A DNA stretch of 55,476 nt, from NCBI RefSeq assembly GCF_937859865.1, contig NZ_CALMAT010000079.1:1-55476 (forward strand), given 5' to 3'. Made by a program: the position numbers and the translations under genes. Source of the DNA: an uncultured Mucilaginibacter sp. Its GTDB lineage: Bacteria; Bacteroidota; Bacteroidia; Sphingobacteriales; Sphingobacteriaceae. Shown piece by piece: positions 1-8,381 of the stretch. A model generated the notes under the pieces. The model was not told where the DNA came from. It did not search any database and saw nothing but the letters and a program-made list of their open reading frames with translations. Within the stretch, counting starts at the first letter, position 1, and each line of letters begins with the position of its first letter.

Positions 1-647
1 ATAACCGGTATTGCCGCAAACTTAAAAATTACCAAACAAACAGCCGAAAAAAACAGCAGCATGTAGCGGTAAATATTTTCGGTAAAATTGAGGTTTTTAA
101 ATTTGAGAGAGAGCAGCGGCAATTCGGCAACCAGCAGCCAGCAGTTGATGACGATAAAACTGTACAAAAACCAATGGCTTAAAATTATGCCGGTAAAAGA
201 AGCATTGCCCTGCAATAAAATCAGAGGAAAAGAAGCCGAAAATAGGGCACTTGCAGGCGTGGGCAAACCGATAAAACTGTTGCTTTGCCGCGTATCAATA
301 TTAAACTTGGCCAGGCGCAACGCTGAAAAAACAGCGATAAAAAAAGCACCGAAATAACTCCAGGTTAAATGATTTGGATCCTCGTTCGGCAGATAAAATA
401 AATGGTAAATAATAACGGAAGGCAAAACCCCAAAGCTGATCATATCAGCTAGTGAATCCAACTGCTTGCCTAAATCCGAATGCACTTTGAGCAAACGCGC
501 AGCCATTCCATCTAAAAAATCAAAAAAAGCAGCGGTAAAAACAGCATAAGCCGCATAATCTAACCTACCGTGAAAAGCAAAAACAATACCTGTGCAACCG
601 CTAAAAAGGTGTGCACAGGTTATTGCGTTTGGAATGTTTTTCTTCAT
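1..647 (-). CDS. pssA: CDP-diacylglycerol--serine O-phosphatidyltransferase (3' end cut by window)
   Basis: Integral membrane enzyme that makes phosphatidylserine from CDP-diacylglycerol and serine, the first step towards phosphatidylethanolamine. I translated it from the minus strand: it starts at the ATG at 647-645 (MKKNIPNAITCAHLFSG) and stays open to the window edge, giving 215 visible codons. The complete CDP-alcohol phosphotransferase signature DGx2ARx8Gx3Dx3D is present near residues 47-69 (DGMAAR ... G ... DSLAD). Several hydrophobic segments follow, as expected for the family. The strip GNASFTG near residue 150 is encoded by a copy of the dispersed 12-mer described under findings, and the related word TAAAAACAGCAT lies at 536-547. 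It lies downstream of rho on the same strand, 86 bases away. Identification is firm; the C-terminus is not visible. Confidence 0.93.
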   Translation of the reverse strand, partial: MKKNIPNAITCAHLFSGCTGIVFAFHGRLDYAAYAVFTAAFFDFLDGMAARLLKVHSDLGKQLDSLADMISFGVLPSVIIYHLFYLPNEDPNHLTWSYFGAFFIAVFSALRLAKFNIDTRQSNSFIGLPTPASALFSASFPLILLQGNASFTGIILSHWFLYSFIVINCWLLVAELPLLSLKFKNLNFTENIYRYMLLFFSAVCLVIFKFAAIPV

Positions 648-658
648 TATGGAGTTGT

Positions 659-732
659 AGGTTTTAAGTTTTACGTTCTAAGTTCTGCAAGGCGCAGTAA
701 ACTTGCAACGTAAAACTTATCACTTAAAACCT
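659..732. repeat. Imperfect inverted repeat between rho and pssA
   Basis: The left arm AGGTTTTAAGTTTTACGTT (659-677) is mirrored by AACGTAAAACTT (707-718) and TTAAAACCT (724-732), with a six-base interruption in the right arm. It could fold into a long hairpin in the rho-pssA gap. It may be a terminator or a decayed dispersed palindrome; there is no clean T-run to decide. Confidence 0.5.
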
Positions 733-733
733 C

Positions 734-2491
734 TTAGCTGTTCATGCTGATTAAAAATTCTTCGTTGGATTTTGTCCCGCGGATTTGGCCTTGTAAAAAC
801 TCCATCGCTTCCTGCGAGTTCATATCGGCTAAATGATTTCGTAAAATCCAAACGCGTTGTAAGGTTTCTTTATCTAACAATAAATCATCACGGCGTGTGC
901 TGGAAGCCGTAAGGTCAATGGCAGGGAAAATCCTTTTGTTGGACAATTTACGGTCGAGCTGTAGCTCCATGTTGCCGGTTCCTTTAAATTCTTCAAAGAT
1001 CACCTCGTCCATTTTAGAACCGGTATCAATTAAAGCCGTTGCAATAATGGTTAAACTTCCGCCGTCTTCAATATTTCGCGCAGCGCCAAAAAAGCGTTTT
1101 GGTTTGTGCAAAGCATTGGCATCAACACCGCCGGAAAGTATTTTGCCGGAAGCAGGCGCAACCGTATTGTAAGCACGTGCCAAACGGGTAATTGAATCTA
1201 ACAGAATCACCACATCGTGTCCGCATTCGACCATGCGTTTTGCCTTTTCCATCACAATATTGGCGATTTTTACATGGCGTTCTGCGGGTTCGTCAAAAGT
1301 AGAAGAAACCACTTCGGCACGAACGCTACGGGCCATATCGGTAACTTCTTCCGGGCGTTCGTCAATCAATAAAATGATCAGATAAACTTCTGGATGGTTT
1401 TTGGCAATAGCATTCGCCACATCTTTTAACAAACTTGTTTTCCCGGTTTTTGGCTGGGCAACAATCAAACCGCGCTGGCCTTTACCAATCGGCGTAAACA
1501 AATCAATAATGCGGGTAGAATAATTGCTGGCTTCCGAAAACAAGTTCAACCGTTCCTGCGGGAACAAAGGCGTTAAAAAATCGAAAGGAACACGGTCGCG
1601 CACTTCAGAAGGAATGCGTCCGTTGATCGCTTCCACCCGAACCAATGGAAAATATTTTTCGCCTTCTTTTGGTGGACGGATGCTTCCGCGAACGGTATCA
1701 CCAGTTTTTAAACCAAACAATTTAATTTGCGATTGTGACACATAAATATCATCCGGGGAAGACAGGTAGTTATAATCGGATGAACGCAGAAAACCGTAAC
1801 CATCGGCCATAATTTCCAACACGCCTTCGTTTACAATTACGTTATCAAAATCCAGGTTTATCGCTGGTTCTGCATGTTTGTTCGGCAAATTGCTGGTGTT
1901 GGTTTGCGGCTGGTTGTTCTGGTTTCCGTTGTTCTGGTTTCCGTTGTTTTGATTGTTGTTGTTCTGGTTGCCGTTGTTGTTATAACGCTTCTCAAATTTA
2001 GGCTGCCGGTTATCTGTTTGTGGTTCAGGATAACGGCGAACCGGCTCGGCAGTAGGGCTTGGTGCAGATGAAGCCGGAACATATCGAGGCATTTGGCCGT
2101 CTTGCTGTTCAGTTCTCGCTTGAACAGGTTCTGCGTTAGGAAAAGCAATTTCTGCAACGGCACCTGCGCTGCTGTCTTTAGCAACTTTAAGTGTCCGGGT
2201 CCTTTTCCGTGGTTTATCGTCTGCCGTTTCAGATTCGGTAGTGGCGGCGGCAGGCGTTTCTGCTGTATTTGTAGCTGCCTGGGCAGGTATTTCTGCAACG
2301 GCCGGCGCAGCTTCTGCCGCTTTTGGCTTTCTGCCGGGTTTGGCTTTTTCGGGCACTGGCTGTTGTTTTTTGCTGATTTCGGTGATCAAGTCCTGTTTGC
2401 GTAAATCTTCTGCCTGGGCAATGCCCATCGTTTTGGCTATTTCACGCAACTCAGATACGAGCTTGTCGTTCAGTTCGGAGGTATTAAACAT
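734..2491 (-). CDS. rho: Transcription termination factor Rho with long low-complexity insertion
   Basis: RNA-dependent hexameric ATPase that ends transcription. The 585-residue product starts with a Rho N-terminal helical domain (about 1-45). A Pro/Ala-rich stretch and an Asn-rich tract follow (about 170-205, runs such as [13 protein letters not shown]). Next comes the cold-shock-like RNA-binding domain (about 220-290, [16 protein letters not shown]). The RecA-like motor carries Walker [10 protein letters not shown] near 345-353, Walker [17 protein letters not shown] near 424-440 and the secondary-channel segment [21 protein letters not shown]. coli Rho has about 420 residues; the extra length is the disordered insertion, which is typical of Bacteroidota. 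The tract is an in-frame tandem array of Asn/Gln codons and may vary in length between strains. The start ATG at 2491 gives the canonical [16 protein letters not shown]. Confidence 0.97.
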   Translation of the reverse strand: MFNTSELNDKLVSELREIAKTMGIAQAEDLRKQDLITEISKKQQPVPEKAKPGRKPKAAEAAPAVAEIPAQAATNTAETPAAATTESETADDKPRKRTRTLKVAKDSSAGAVAEIAFPNAEPVQARTEQQDGQMPRYVPASSAPSPTAEPVRRYPEPQTDNRQPKFEKRYNNNGNQNNNNQNNGNQNNGNQNNQPQTNTSNLPNKHAEPAINLDFDNVIVNEGVLEIMADGYGFLRSSDYNYLSSPDDIYVSQSQIKLFGLKTGDTVRGSIRPPKEGEKYFPLVRVEAINGRIPSEVRDRVPFDFLTPLFPQERLNLFSEASNYSTRIIDLFTPIGKGQRGLIVAQPKTGKTSLLKDVANAIAKNHPEVYLIILLIDERPEEVTDMARSVRAEVVSSTFDEPAERHVKIANIVMEKAKRMVECGHDVVILLDSITRLARAYNTVAPASGKILSGGVDANALHKPKRFFGAARNIEDGGSLTIIATALIDTGSKMDEVIFEEFKGTGNMELQLDRKLSNKRIFPAIDLTASSTRRDDLLLDKETLQRVWILRNHLADMNSQEAMEFLQGQIRGTKSNEEFLISMNS

Positions 2492-2700
2492 GCGAAGGAA
2501 TAATAATGTATTATCTTTTTAACTTAAGATTAAATGGTAGCTGTAATTTTTTCTGTGCTGATGCCGTACATCTCAGTTTTTACACTGATAAAAACCATTG
2601 GAGAATGATCTGCTATTTTGAAATGCAGGAAAACCGTCAGGAAAACGATGCAATTCTAAATAATAATTCTAACTAATCAAACTATTTGTGCAAAAAATTT

Positions 2701-2726
2701 ATGCTACTGTTTTTATCGGCATAAAT
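2701..2726 (+). repeat. Variant copy of the dispersed motif upstream of pyrF
   Basis: The sister word of the dispersed motif appears with one change (CTACTGTTTTTA) and is followed by the usual tail (TCGGCATAAATT). It lies about 30 bases upstream of the pyrF start. Confidence 0.5.
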
Positions 2727-2756
2727 TGTTTATTTTGAATCACCTAAAATAAAAAA

Positions 2757-3596
2757 ATGTTCTCCAAACAGCAATTGATTGATTCCATCCGCCAAAAAAA
2801 ATCTTTTTTATGCATTGGTTTAGATACCGACCCCGAAAAAATACCTGCCTTTTTGCACAGTTTCCCAAACCCGGTGCTGGAATTTAACCGCCGTATCATT
2901 GATGCCACGCACGATCTGTGCATCGCCTACAAACCCAACACTGCTTTTTACGAATGTTATGGTGCAAAAGGTTGGCAAAATTTAATTGATACCTGCAATT
3001 ATATTCCTGCTGCCAATTTTAAAATTGCCGATGCCAAACGCGGCGACTTGGGCAACACGGCCGAAATGTATGCCAAAGCTTTTTTCAACAAAGCAATATC
3101 GGGGATGGAGTTTGATGCCGTTACGGTTGCGCCTTACATGGGCAGCGATTCGGTGATGCCTTTTTTACAGCATAAAAATAAGTGGGCCATTTTGCTGGCA
3201 CTTACCTCCAACCAAAGCCATCAGGATTTCCAGTTGATGGAAAACGAAGATGGCACTTTGTTTGAACAGGTTTTGCAAAAATCACAAGCTTGGGGAAACC
3301 CGGAACAGATGATGTATGTAGTTGGTGCTACGCGGGGCGAAGCTTTTTTAAAGATTAGAAAAATCGTTCCGAACCATTTTTTACTGGTTCCAGGAGTTGG
3401 GGCGCAAGGCGGAAGTTTGGAAGAAGTTTGCAAATATGGAATGAATGCAGATTGCGGTCTGATCGTAAATTCTTCCCGCGCAATTATTTATGCATCTGAT
3501 GGCCGTGATTTTGCAGAAGCTGCCCGGGCCGAAGCTTTACAAATTCAACAAACCATGAAAACGGAACTGGAAAAACACGGCTTTTTGGAACAATAA
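2757..3596 (+). CDS. pyrF: Orotidine 5'-phosphate decarboxylase, long (type 2) form
   Basis: Decarboxylates OMP to UMP, the last step of de novo pyrimidine synthesis, in the cytosol. The product has 279 residues, the length of the type 2 PyrF family rather than the ~230-240 of the E. coli type. The catalytic Asp/Lys segment [11 protein letters not shown] is at about residues 90-100. The substrate-binding regions [11 protein letters not shown] (near 20) and [15 protein letters not shown] (near 210), and the phosphate-binding end [12 protein letters not shown], are all intact. It begins with ATG at 2757 after an A-rich leader, with variant motif copy CTACTGTTTTTA just upstream. It stands alone, transcribed away from rho, and is followed by an inverted pair of motif copies. 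Confidence 0.95.
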   Translation: MFSKQQLIDSIRQKKSFLCIGLDTDPEKIPAFLHSFPNPVLEFNRRIIDATHDLCIAYKPNTAFYECYGAKGWQNLIDTCNYIPAANFKIADAKRGDLGNTAEMYAKAFFNKAISGMEFDAVTVAPYMGSDSVMPFLQHKNKWAILLALTSNQSHQDFQLMENEDGTLFEQVLQKSQAWGNPEQMMYVVGATRGEAFLKIRKIVPNHFLLVPGVGAQGGSLEEVCKYGMNADCGLIVNSSRAIIYASDGRDFAEAARAEALQIQQTMKTELEKHGFLEQ

Positions 3597-3648
3597 AATT
3601 TTTTGTTTGATGGTTTAAGGCTTGTTTGATTTTTTTAAAATAATTCTG

Positions 3649-3660
3649 ATGCTTCTTTTA
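3649..3660 (+). repeat. Dispersed 12-mer (ATGCTTCTTTTA), with tail
   Basis: Exact core, followed by CCGCATAAAAATC. The flanks TGAT and ATCA are complementary. It forms an inverted pair with 3728-3739. Confidence 0.85.
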
Positions 3661-3727
3661 CCGCATAAAAATCATTGCCTTTTTGTGGTTTCTAAAACAA
3701 TTTATTTCAACACCAAATTTATAGGCA

Positions 3728-3739
3728 TAAAAGAAGCAT
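3728..3739 (-). repeat. Dispersed 12-mer, reverse copy
   Basis: Exact TAAAAGAAGCAT, inverted partner of 3649-3660. The tail on the minus strand reads TGCCTATAAATTTGG. Confidence 0.85.
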
Positions 3740-3799
3740 CAACATATTTTAGTGTATCAATTTAAACAGGCCGTAACATTGAGGCAAAATTTAAGGTGA

Positions 3800-3811
3800 T
3801 AAAAACAGTAT
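3800..3811 (-). repeat. Sister word (ATACTGTTTTTA), reverse copy
   Basis: Exact TAAAAACAGTAT. On the minus strand it is followed by the same kind of tail (TCACCTTAAATTTTG) as the main motif. Confidence 0.65.
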
Positions 3812-3925
3812 CAAAACATGAAAAAATTTCTGTTTTAATAATGACAAACAGAAAATCACCTGCATTGTATTATTGTTAAGCTTAATCAGCAGAATAATAC
3901 TACTTTTCAGAAATCTTTAAAAACC

Positions 3926-4651
3926 ATGCAAACCCCTTCTGATCCCAAAAAATTTCTTTCTATTGATATTGGCGGTTCCCACATCAAAGCTACCGTTTTA
4001 GATCAGGAAGGAAAACAAATTAAAGAATACGAAAAAATTCAGACACCAAGCCCTGCCTCTCCGGAGAACCTGATGCAAGCCATTAAAACACTGACAAAAG
4101 ATTTCCCGGCATATGACCTGATTTCTGCCGGTTTCCCAGGCTATGTTAAAGACGGTACTGTTTTTACCGCACCAAATTTAGGGACAGACCTTTGGCGCAA
4201 CACCAACCTAAAAAAATTACTGAAAGATAATTTAGGCAAAGATGCCATTGTGGTGAACGATGCCGACATGCAGGGCATGGGCGTAATTGGCGGCAAAGGT
4301 TTTGAAATGGTGATTACACTTGGCACCGGTTTTGGCACGGCTTTATTTTTTAACGGAAAACTGTTGCCGCATTTGGAACTGGCCCATCTACAAGTTACCA
4401 AATCCAAAACTTACGATGTGTATCTGGGCGATAAAGCTTTGCACGAAATTGGCGCCGGCCGGTGGAACAAACGCGCAAAAAAAGTGCTCGACAATTTTAA
4501 TACTGTTTTTAACTATGATTTTTTGTACATCGGCGGCGGAAATGCGAGCAAAATAGATTTTAAGTTGGAAGGCAATGTCAAAATTGTATCTAACCGCGAA
4601 GGCATCAAAGGCGGCCCAAGATTGTGGCAGCAGGACGAAAAGCCGGTTTAA
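3926..4651 (+). CDS. ROK-family glucokinase (polyphosphate-glucokinase-like)
   Basis: Sugar kinase that would phosphorylate glucose to glucose 6-phosphate, the substrate of zwf further along the cluster. The 241-residue protein has the N-terminal phosphate-binding motif DIGGSHIKAT (14-23), the acidic catalytic segment VVNDADMQGMG (about 109-119) and the second phosphate loop TLGTGFGTALF (about 130-140). It lacks the Cys-rich zinc motif of classical ROK proteins, and its length matches the polyphosphate/ATP glucokinase (PpgK) branch. Whether polyphosphate or ATP is the donor cannot be read from sequence. It starts the pentose-phosphate gene run and lies 53 bases before transketolase. The sister word ATACTGTTTTTA occurs inside it at 4500-4511. 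Confidence 0.85.
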   Translation: MQTPSDPKKFLSIDIGGSHIKATVLDQEGKQIKEYEKIQTPSPASPENLMQAIKTLTKDFPAYDLISAGFPGYVKDGTVFTAPNLGTDLWRNTNLKKLLKDNLGKDAIVVNDADMQGMGVIGGKGFEMVITLGTGFGTALFFNGKLLPHLELAHLQVTKSKTYDVYLGDKALHEIGAGRWNKRAKKVLDNFNTVFNYDFLYIGGGNASKIDFKLEGNVKIVSNREGIKGGPRLWQQDEKPV

Positions 4652-4704
4652 AAAACAATTACAGCAAATACATCTTACACCTTTTTATATTAAATTAAAA
4701 AATA

Positions 4705-6711
4705 ATGAATGTAGAAACTCAAAACGTTGAACAGCTTGGTATTGATACGGTAAGGGTATTATCGGCCGATGTTGTTCAGAAAGCAAATTCAGGCCACCCG
4801 GGCGCGCCGATGGGCCTTGCAGCAGTAGGGCATGTTTTATGGTCTGAAGGCATGAATTACAGCCCAAGCAATCCCGAGTGGCCAAACCGCGACCGTTTTA
4901 TCCTTTCCAACGGCCACGCTTGTGTGCTTCAGTATTGCTATTTGCATCTCACGGGTTATGATTTATCAATGGACGACCTGAAAAACTTCCGTCAGTTAAA
5001 CAGCAAAACTGCCGGCCATCCTGAATATGGTTTGGCACCGGGTGTAGACGTAACCACCGGTCCATTAGGTCAAGGTTTTGCAAATGGCGTAGGTTTCGCC
5101 ATCGGCCAAAAACATTTGGCCGGCCGTTACAACCAACCAGGCCATCATATTTTTGATTATAAAATTTTCGCCATTTGCAGTGATGGCGATTTAATGGAAG
5201 GCGTAACTTCCGAAGCTGCTTCTTTGGCTGCCCAGTTAGAGTTGGGCAACATGATTTACTTGTATGATGACAACCACATCTCTATTGAAGGTGATACCGA
5301 TATTACTTTTACCGAAGATGTGTCTGCGCGTTTTGAAGCTTACGGTTGGCATGTGCAGGTTGTAGAAGATGGCAACGACATTGAAGCGCTAAAAAATGCC
5401 GTGCATAATGCTAAAATAGAAATTCGCAAGCCTTCGTTGATAAAAGTACGTACACATATCGCTTATGGCAGCCCAAACAAAGTAGATACTGCCGGCGCAC
5501 ATGGTTCTCCGCTGGGCGAAAAAGAAGTTAGGTTAGTTAAAGAAGGTATGGGTTTTGACCCCGACCAATCTTTTGTAGTGCCAAAAGAAGTATCCAATTA
5601 TTATTTGGAATGCGGAAAAAAAGGCACGGCAAAAGAGCAAAAATGGAACGAAGCTTACGAAGCCTATAAAAAGGATTTTCCGGAACTGGCAGCAGAATAT
5701 GAACTGTTGAGCAGCGGTGGTTTACCGGAAGGCTGGAAAGACAACCTGCCTGTTTTTAAAGCCGAAGAAGGCAAAATAGCAACACGCAAAGCATCCGGAA
5801 AAGTACTGAATGCAATTGCGGCATCGCTTCCGGGGCTGATTGGCGGTTCTGCAGACCTTTCCCCATCAACCGATACCAACTTAGATAAATACGAATCGTT
5901 TACCGCAGAAGACCGTACCGGAAGGAATTTTCATTTCGGTATCCGCGAACACGCAATGGGCTCGGCTTTAAACGGCATGGCTTTAACCAAAGGTATTATC
6001 CCTTACGGTGCAACTTTCCTGATTTTTTCAGAATATATGCGCCCGCCGATTCGTTTGGCGGCCATCATGAAAATCAAACCAGTTTTTATTTATACGCATG
6101 ACAGTATTGGTTTGGGCGAAGATGGAACGACGCACCAACCGGTTGAGCAGTTAATTTCCCTGCGGTCTATTCCAAACATCACTTTAATCCGCCCAGGTGA
6201 TGCCAACGAAACTGCACAGGCATGGCGCGTAGCCATTGAGCACAAAGGCGGGCCGATTGTTTTGGTATTGACCAGGCAAGGTTTGCAAACGATTGACCAG
6301 GATAAATATGCCAAGGCAGAAAATTTAGAAAAAGGCGCTTACATTTTGTCTGATGTTGAAAATCCGCAATTGTTATTAATTGCAACCGGTTCTGAAGTGG
6401 CTTTGATTATGGACGCACAAGCCAAGTTAAAAGAGCAAGGTATTGCAGCACGCGTAATCAGTATGCCGTCTTGGGAATTGTTTGAAAAACAAGATGCCAC
6501 CTACAAAGAAAAAGTATTGCCAAAAGCATTAAAAAAACGTTTGGCAGTAGAAGCCGGTTCAACTTTAGGCTGGCATAAATATGTAACAGATGAAGGCGCA
6601 ATTATCGGCATGACTACTTTTGGCGAATCGGCACCGGCAGAAGAACTGTACAAAGTTTTTGGTTTCACGGTAGACAACGTGGTGGAAAAAGCCAAAGCTT
6701 TGCTTGCATAA
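4705..6711 (+). CDS. tkt: Transketolase
   Basis: Thiamine-diphosphate enzyme moving two-carbon ketol units between sugar phosphates in the non-oxidative pentose phosphate pathway. The 668 residues match the full-length bacterial enzyme. Landmarks are the N-terminal GHPGAPMGLA segment (about 30-39), the catalytic TTGPLGQGFANGVG, the cofactor motif SDGDLMEGVTSEAASLA (about 158-174), and in the pyrimidine domain RNFHFGIREHAMGSALNG with the catalytic Glu. The C-terminal domain is complete. It sits between glucokinase and rpiB, all on the plus strand, consistent with one sugar-phosphate cluster. No frameshift or missing catalytic residue is seen. Confidence 0.97.
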   Translation: MNVETQNVEQLGIDTVRVLSADVVQKANSGHPGAPMGLAAVGHVLWSEGMNYSPSNPEWPNRDRFILSNGHACVLQYCYLHLTGYDLSMDDLKNFRQLNSKTAGHPEYGLAPGVDVTTGPLGQGFANGVGFAIGQKHLAGRYNQPGHHIFDYKIFAICSDGDLMEGVTSEAASLAAQLELGNMIYLYDDNHISIEGDTDITFTEDVSARFEAYGWHVQVVEDGNDIEALKNAVHNAKIEIRKPSLIKVRTHIAYGSPNKVDTAGAHGSPLGEKEVRLVKEGMGFDPDQSFVVPKEVSNYYLECGKKGTAKEQKWNEAYEAYKKDFPELAAEYELLSSGGLPEGWKDNLPVFKAEEGKIATRKASGKVLNAIAASLPGLIGGSADLSPSTDTNLDKYESFTAEDRTGRNFHFGIREHAMGSALNGMALTKGIIPYGATFLIFSEYMRPPIRLAAIMKIKPVFIYTHDSIGLGEDGTTHQPVEQLISLRSIPNITLIRPGDANETAQAWRVAIEHKGGPIVLVLTRQGLQTIDQDKYAKAENLEKGAYILSDVENPQLLLIATGSEVALIMDAQAKLKEQGIAARVISMPSWELFEKQDATYKEKVLPKALKKRLAVEAGSTLGWHKYVTDEGAIIGMTTFGESAPAEELYKVFGFTVDNVVEKAKALLA

Positions 6712-6721
6712 AATATACCGA

Positions 6722-6733
6722 TAAAAGAAGCAT
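6722..6733 (-). repeat. Dispersed 12-mer, reverse copy (tkt-rpiB gap)
   Basis: Exact TAAAAGAAGCAT eleven bases after the tkt stop. With the imperfect forward copy TTGCTTCTTTTA at 6774-6785 it brackets an unrelated hairpin at 6736-6771. Confidence 0.85.
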
Positions 6734-6735
6734 CG

Positions 6736-6771
6736 GCCTGCTTCCTCTCATTTAGGAGAGGGTTGGGGTGA
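6736..6771. repeat. Palindromic repeat of a second type (CTCTC...GAGAG)
   Basis: The stretch CCTCTCATTTAGGAGAGG is a short hairpin followed by GTTGGGGTGAGG. It resembles the small G/C-rich intergenic palindromes common in Bacteroidota, and it lies between two inverted copies of the 12-mer. A terminator role after tkt is possible. Confidence 0.55.
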
Positions 6772-6773
6772 GG

Positions 6774-6785
6774 TTGCTTCTTTTA
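6774..6785 (+). repeat. Dispersed motif, one mismatch (TTGCTTCTTTTA)
   Basis: Differs from the core only at the first base, with the tail CCACCTTAAAATC. It lies 21 bases before the rpiB start. Confidence 0.65.
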
Positions 6786-6805
6786 CCACCTTAAAATCAA
6801 CAACA

Positions 6806-7249
6806 ATGAAAGTAGGAATTGGCGCAGACCACGGCGGTTTTGAATTGAAGGAAATGCTTCGGGACTATCTGAAAAATTTGGGGCACGAAGTGATTGATTT
6901 TGGTGCGGCATCATTAGCGCAAGGCGATGATTTCCCCGATTATGTAATCCCTTTAGCCAAAGCCGTAGCAAGCGGGGAGTTAGAACGCGGTATTGCCGTT
7001 TGCGGTAGTGGCGTTGGTGCCTGCATTGCGGCCAATAAGGTTTCCGGCGTTCGTGCTGCTTTGATCACCGATCATTTTTCTGCCCATCAAGGTGTAGAAG
7101 ACGATAATATGAATGTTATGACCATCGGCGGTCGTGTAGTTGGTTTCAATGTGGCACAAGAACTGGTTACTTCATTTTTAAATGCCAAATTTATTGGTGC
7201 CGAAAGACATTTGCGCCGCCTGGAAAAAGTTCATCAAATAGAAAAATAA
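6806..7249 (+). CDS. rpiB: Ribose 5-phosphate isomerase B
   Basis: Interconverts ribulose 5-phosphate and ribose 5-phosphate, linking the oxidative and non-oxidative pentose branches. The 147-residue protein has the RpiB/LacAB N-terminus GADHGGFELKEML with the phosphate-binding Asp-His. The catalytic Cys lies in VCGSGVGACIAANK (about residues 65-78), and DNMNVMTIGGRVVG gives the C-terminal anion hole. Length and motifs are normal. It starts at ATG 6806 and is followed after 17 bases by transaldolase, with a motif variant in that short gap. Confidence 0.95.
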   Translation: MKVGIGADHGGFELKEMLRDYLKNLGHEVIDFGAASLAQGDDFPDYVIPLAKAVASGELERGIAVCGSGVGACIAANKVSGVRAALITDHFSAHQGVEDDNMNVMTIGGRVVGFNVAQELVTSFLNAKFIGAERHLRRLEKVHQIEK

Positions 7250-7253
7250 CCCT

Positions 7254-7265
7254 TAAAAGAAGTAT
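7254..7265 (-). repeat. Motif variant (TAAAAGAAGTAT) one base before the tal start codon
   Basis: A one-mismatch reverse copy occupies almost the whole rpiB-tal gap and ends one base before the ATG. Its AAAAGAAG purine run sits where a ribosome binding site would be, so it may double as the translation-initiation region of tal. Confidence 0.65.
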
Positions 7266-7266
7266 C

Positions 7267-8370
7267 ATGGAACCTAACAGAGTTAAAAAAATACACGATT
7301 TCAAACAAAGTATCTGGCTTGATTTTATCGACCGTAAAATTATGAATACCGGCGAAATGCAGAAGTTGATTACCGAAGATGGTGTAAGAGGTGTAACTTC
7401 AAACCCGGCCATCTTTGAAAAAGCTTTCAGCAGCAGTTCGGATTATGATGAGGATATTGCCAAATTGGCGAAAGAAGGCAAAAGTAACGACGATATTTTT
7501 TATGGCGTTGCAGTAGAAGACATCAAACGTGCTGCAGACATGTTTATGCAGGTTTACGAAGATGAAGTAAAAGGTGCGGATGGTTATGTAAGTTTGGAAG
7601 TATCACCACGTTTTGCAACAGATACCGAAGCTACAACTAAACAAGCTTTGGAATTGTGGAAAGCCGTGCACAAAGACAACGTGATGATCAAAATCCCGGG
7701 CACAAAAGAAGGGTTACCTTCTATCCAAAAATGTATCGCCGAAGGCTTGAATATCAACGTAACATTGCTTTTTGGTTTGGATAGATACGAAGCCGTTACC
7801 GAAGCGTACATTGCCGGTTTGGAAGAACGTGCCAACGCAGGCAAAGATATTGAATACGTGTCTTCTGTAGCCAGTTTCTTTTTAAGCCGTATTGATGTTT
7901 TGATTGACCCAATGTTGCAGGAAAAAGGGTTGGCAGATTTAAAAGGCGAAGTTGCCATTGCCTCCGCAAAAAAAGCATACGAAATTTACAAACGTGTTTT
8001 TAGTAGCGAACGGTTTAAAAAGTTGGAAGAAAAAGGTGCCAAACCGCAACGTTTGCTTTGGGCAAGCACCGGCAGCAAAGACCCGGCGTATTCTGATGTA
8101 AAATATGTAGAAGCACTGATCGGCCCTGATACCGTTGATACCATTCCTTTGGAAACATTGGAAGCATTCCGTGACCATGGAAATGCGGCCAATACTTTAG
8201 AAACAGGTTTGGATAAAGCAACCGAAGTTTTGGCAGCGATAAAAAAAGCAGGTATTGATATTGATGCCATCACCAAGCAGTTGGAAGAAGAAGGCATTGA
8301 AAAATTTAACAAACCTTATGATAAATTGCTGGCCGCCATTGAAGAACAAAAACAAAAAGCCTCAGCCTGA
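7267..8370 (+). CDS. tal: Transaldolase (long form)
   Basis: Transfers dihydroxyacetone units between sugar phosphates via a Schiff base. The 367-residue length and the opening QSIWLDFIDRKIMNTGEM place it in the long transaldolase subfamily known from actinobacteria and cyanobacteria. The Schiff-base lysine is K142 in NVMIKIPGTKEGLP. The upstream DGVRGVTSNPAIFEKAF and downstream INVTLLFGLDRYEAV segments are intact. It follows rpiB by 17 bases and precedes the HAD gene by 11, so co-transcription is likely. Confidence 0.95.
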   Translation: MEPNRVKKIHDFKQSIWLDFIDRKIMNTGEMQKLITEDGVRGVTSNPAIFEKAFSSSSDYDEDIAKLAKEGKSNDDIFYGVAVEDIKRAADMFMQVYEDEVKGADGYVSLEVSPRFATDTEATTKQALELWKAVHKDNVMIKIPGTKEGLPSIQKCIAEGLNINVTLLFGLDRYEAVTEAYIAGLEERANAGKDIEYVSSVASFFLSRIDVLIDPMLQEKGLADLKGEVAIASAKKAYEIYKRVFSSERFKKLEEKGAKPQRLLWASTGSKDPAYSDVKYVEALIGPDTVDTIPLETLEAFRDHGNAANTLETGLDKATEVLAAIKKAGIDIDAITKQLEEEGIEKFNKPYDKLLAAIEEQKQKASA

Positions 8371-8381
8371 AACCTCAAATA

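Larger units (their letters stand above)
3597..3925. other. Intergenic region with three motif copies
   Basis: This 329-base gap after pyrF has no credible ORF. It holds an inverted pair of the 12-mer (3649-3660 forward, 3728-3739 reverse) and a reverse copy of the sister word (3800-3811). The inverted pair could fold in the pyrF transcript and act as a terminator. Confidence 0.6.

Noticed and set aside
1860-2000. CRISPR-like short repeats in the rho region
   Set aside because: The repeats are Asn/Gln codons in an intact reading frame with no spacers.
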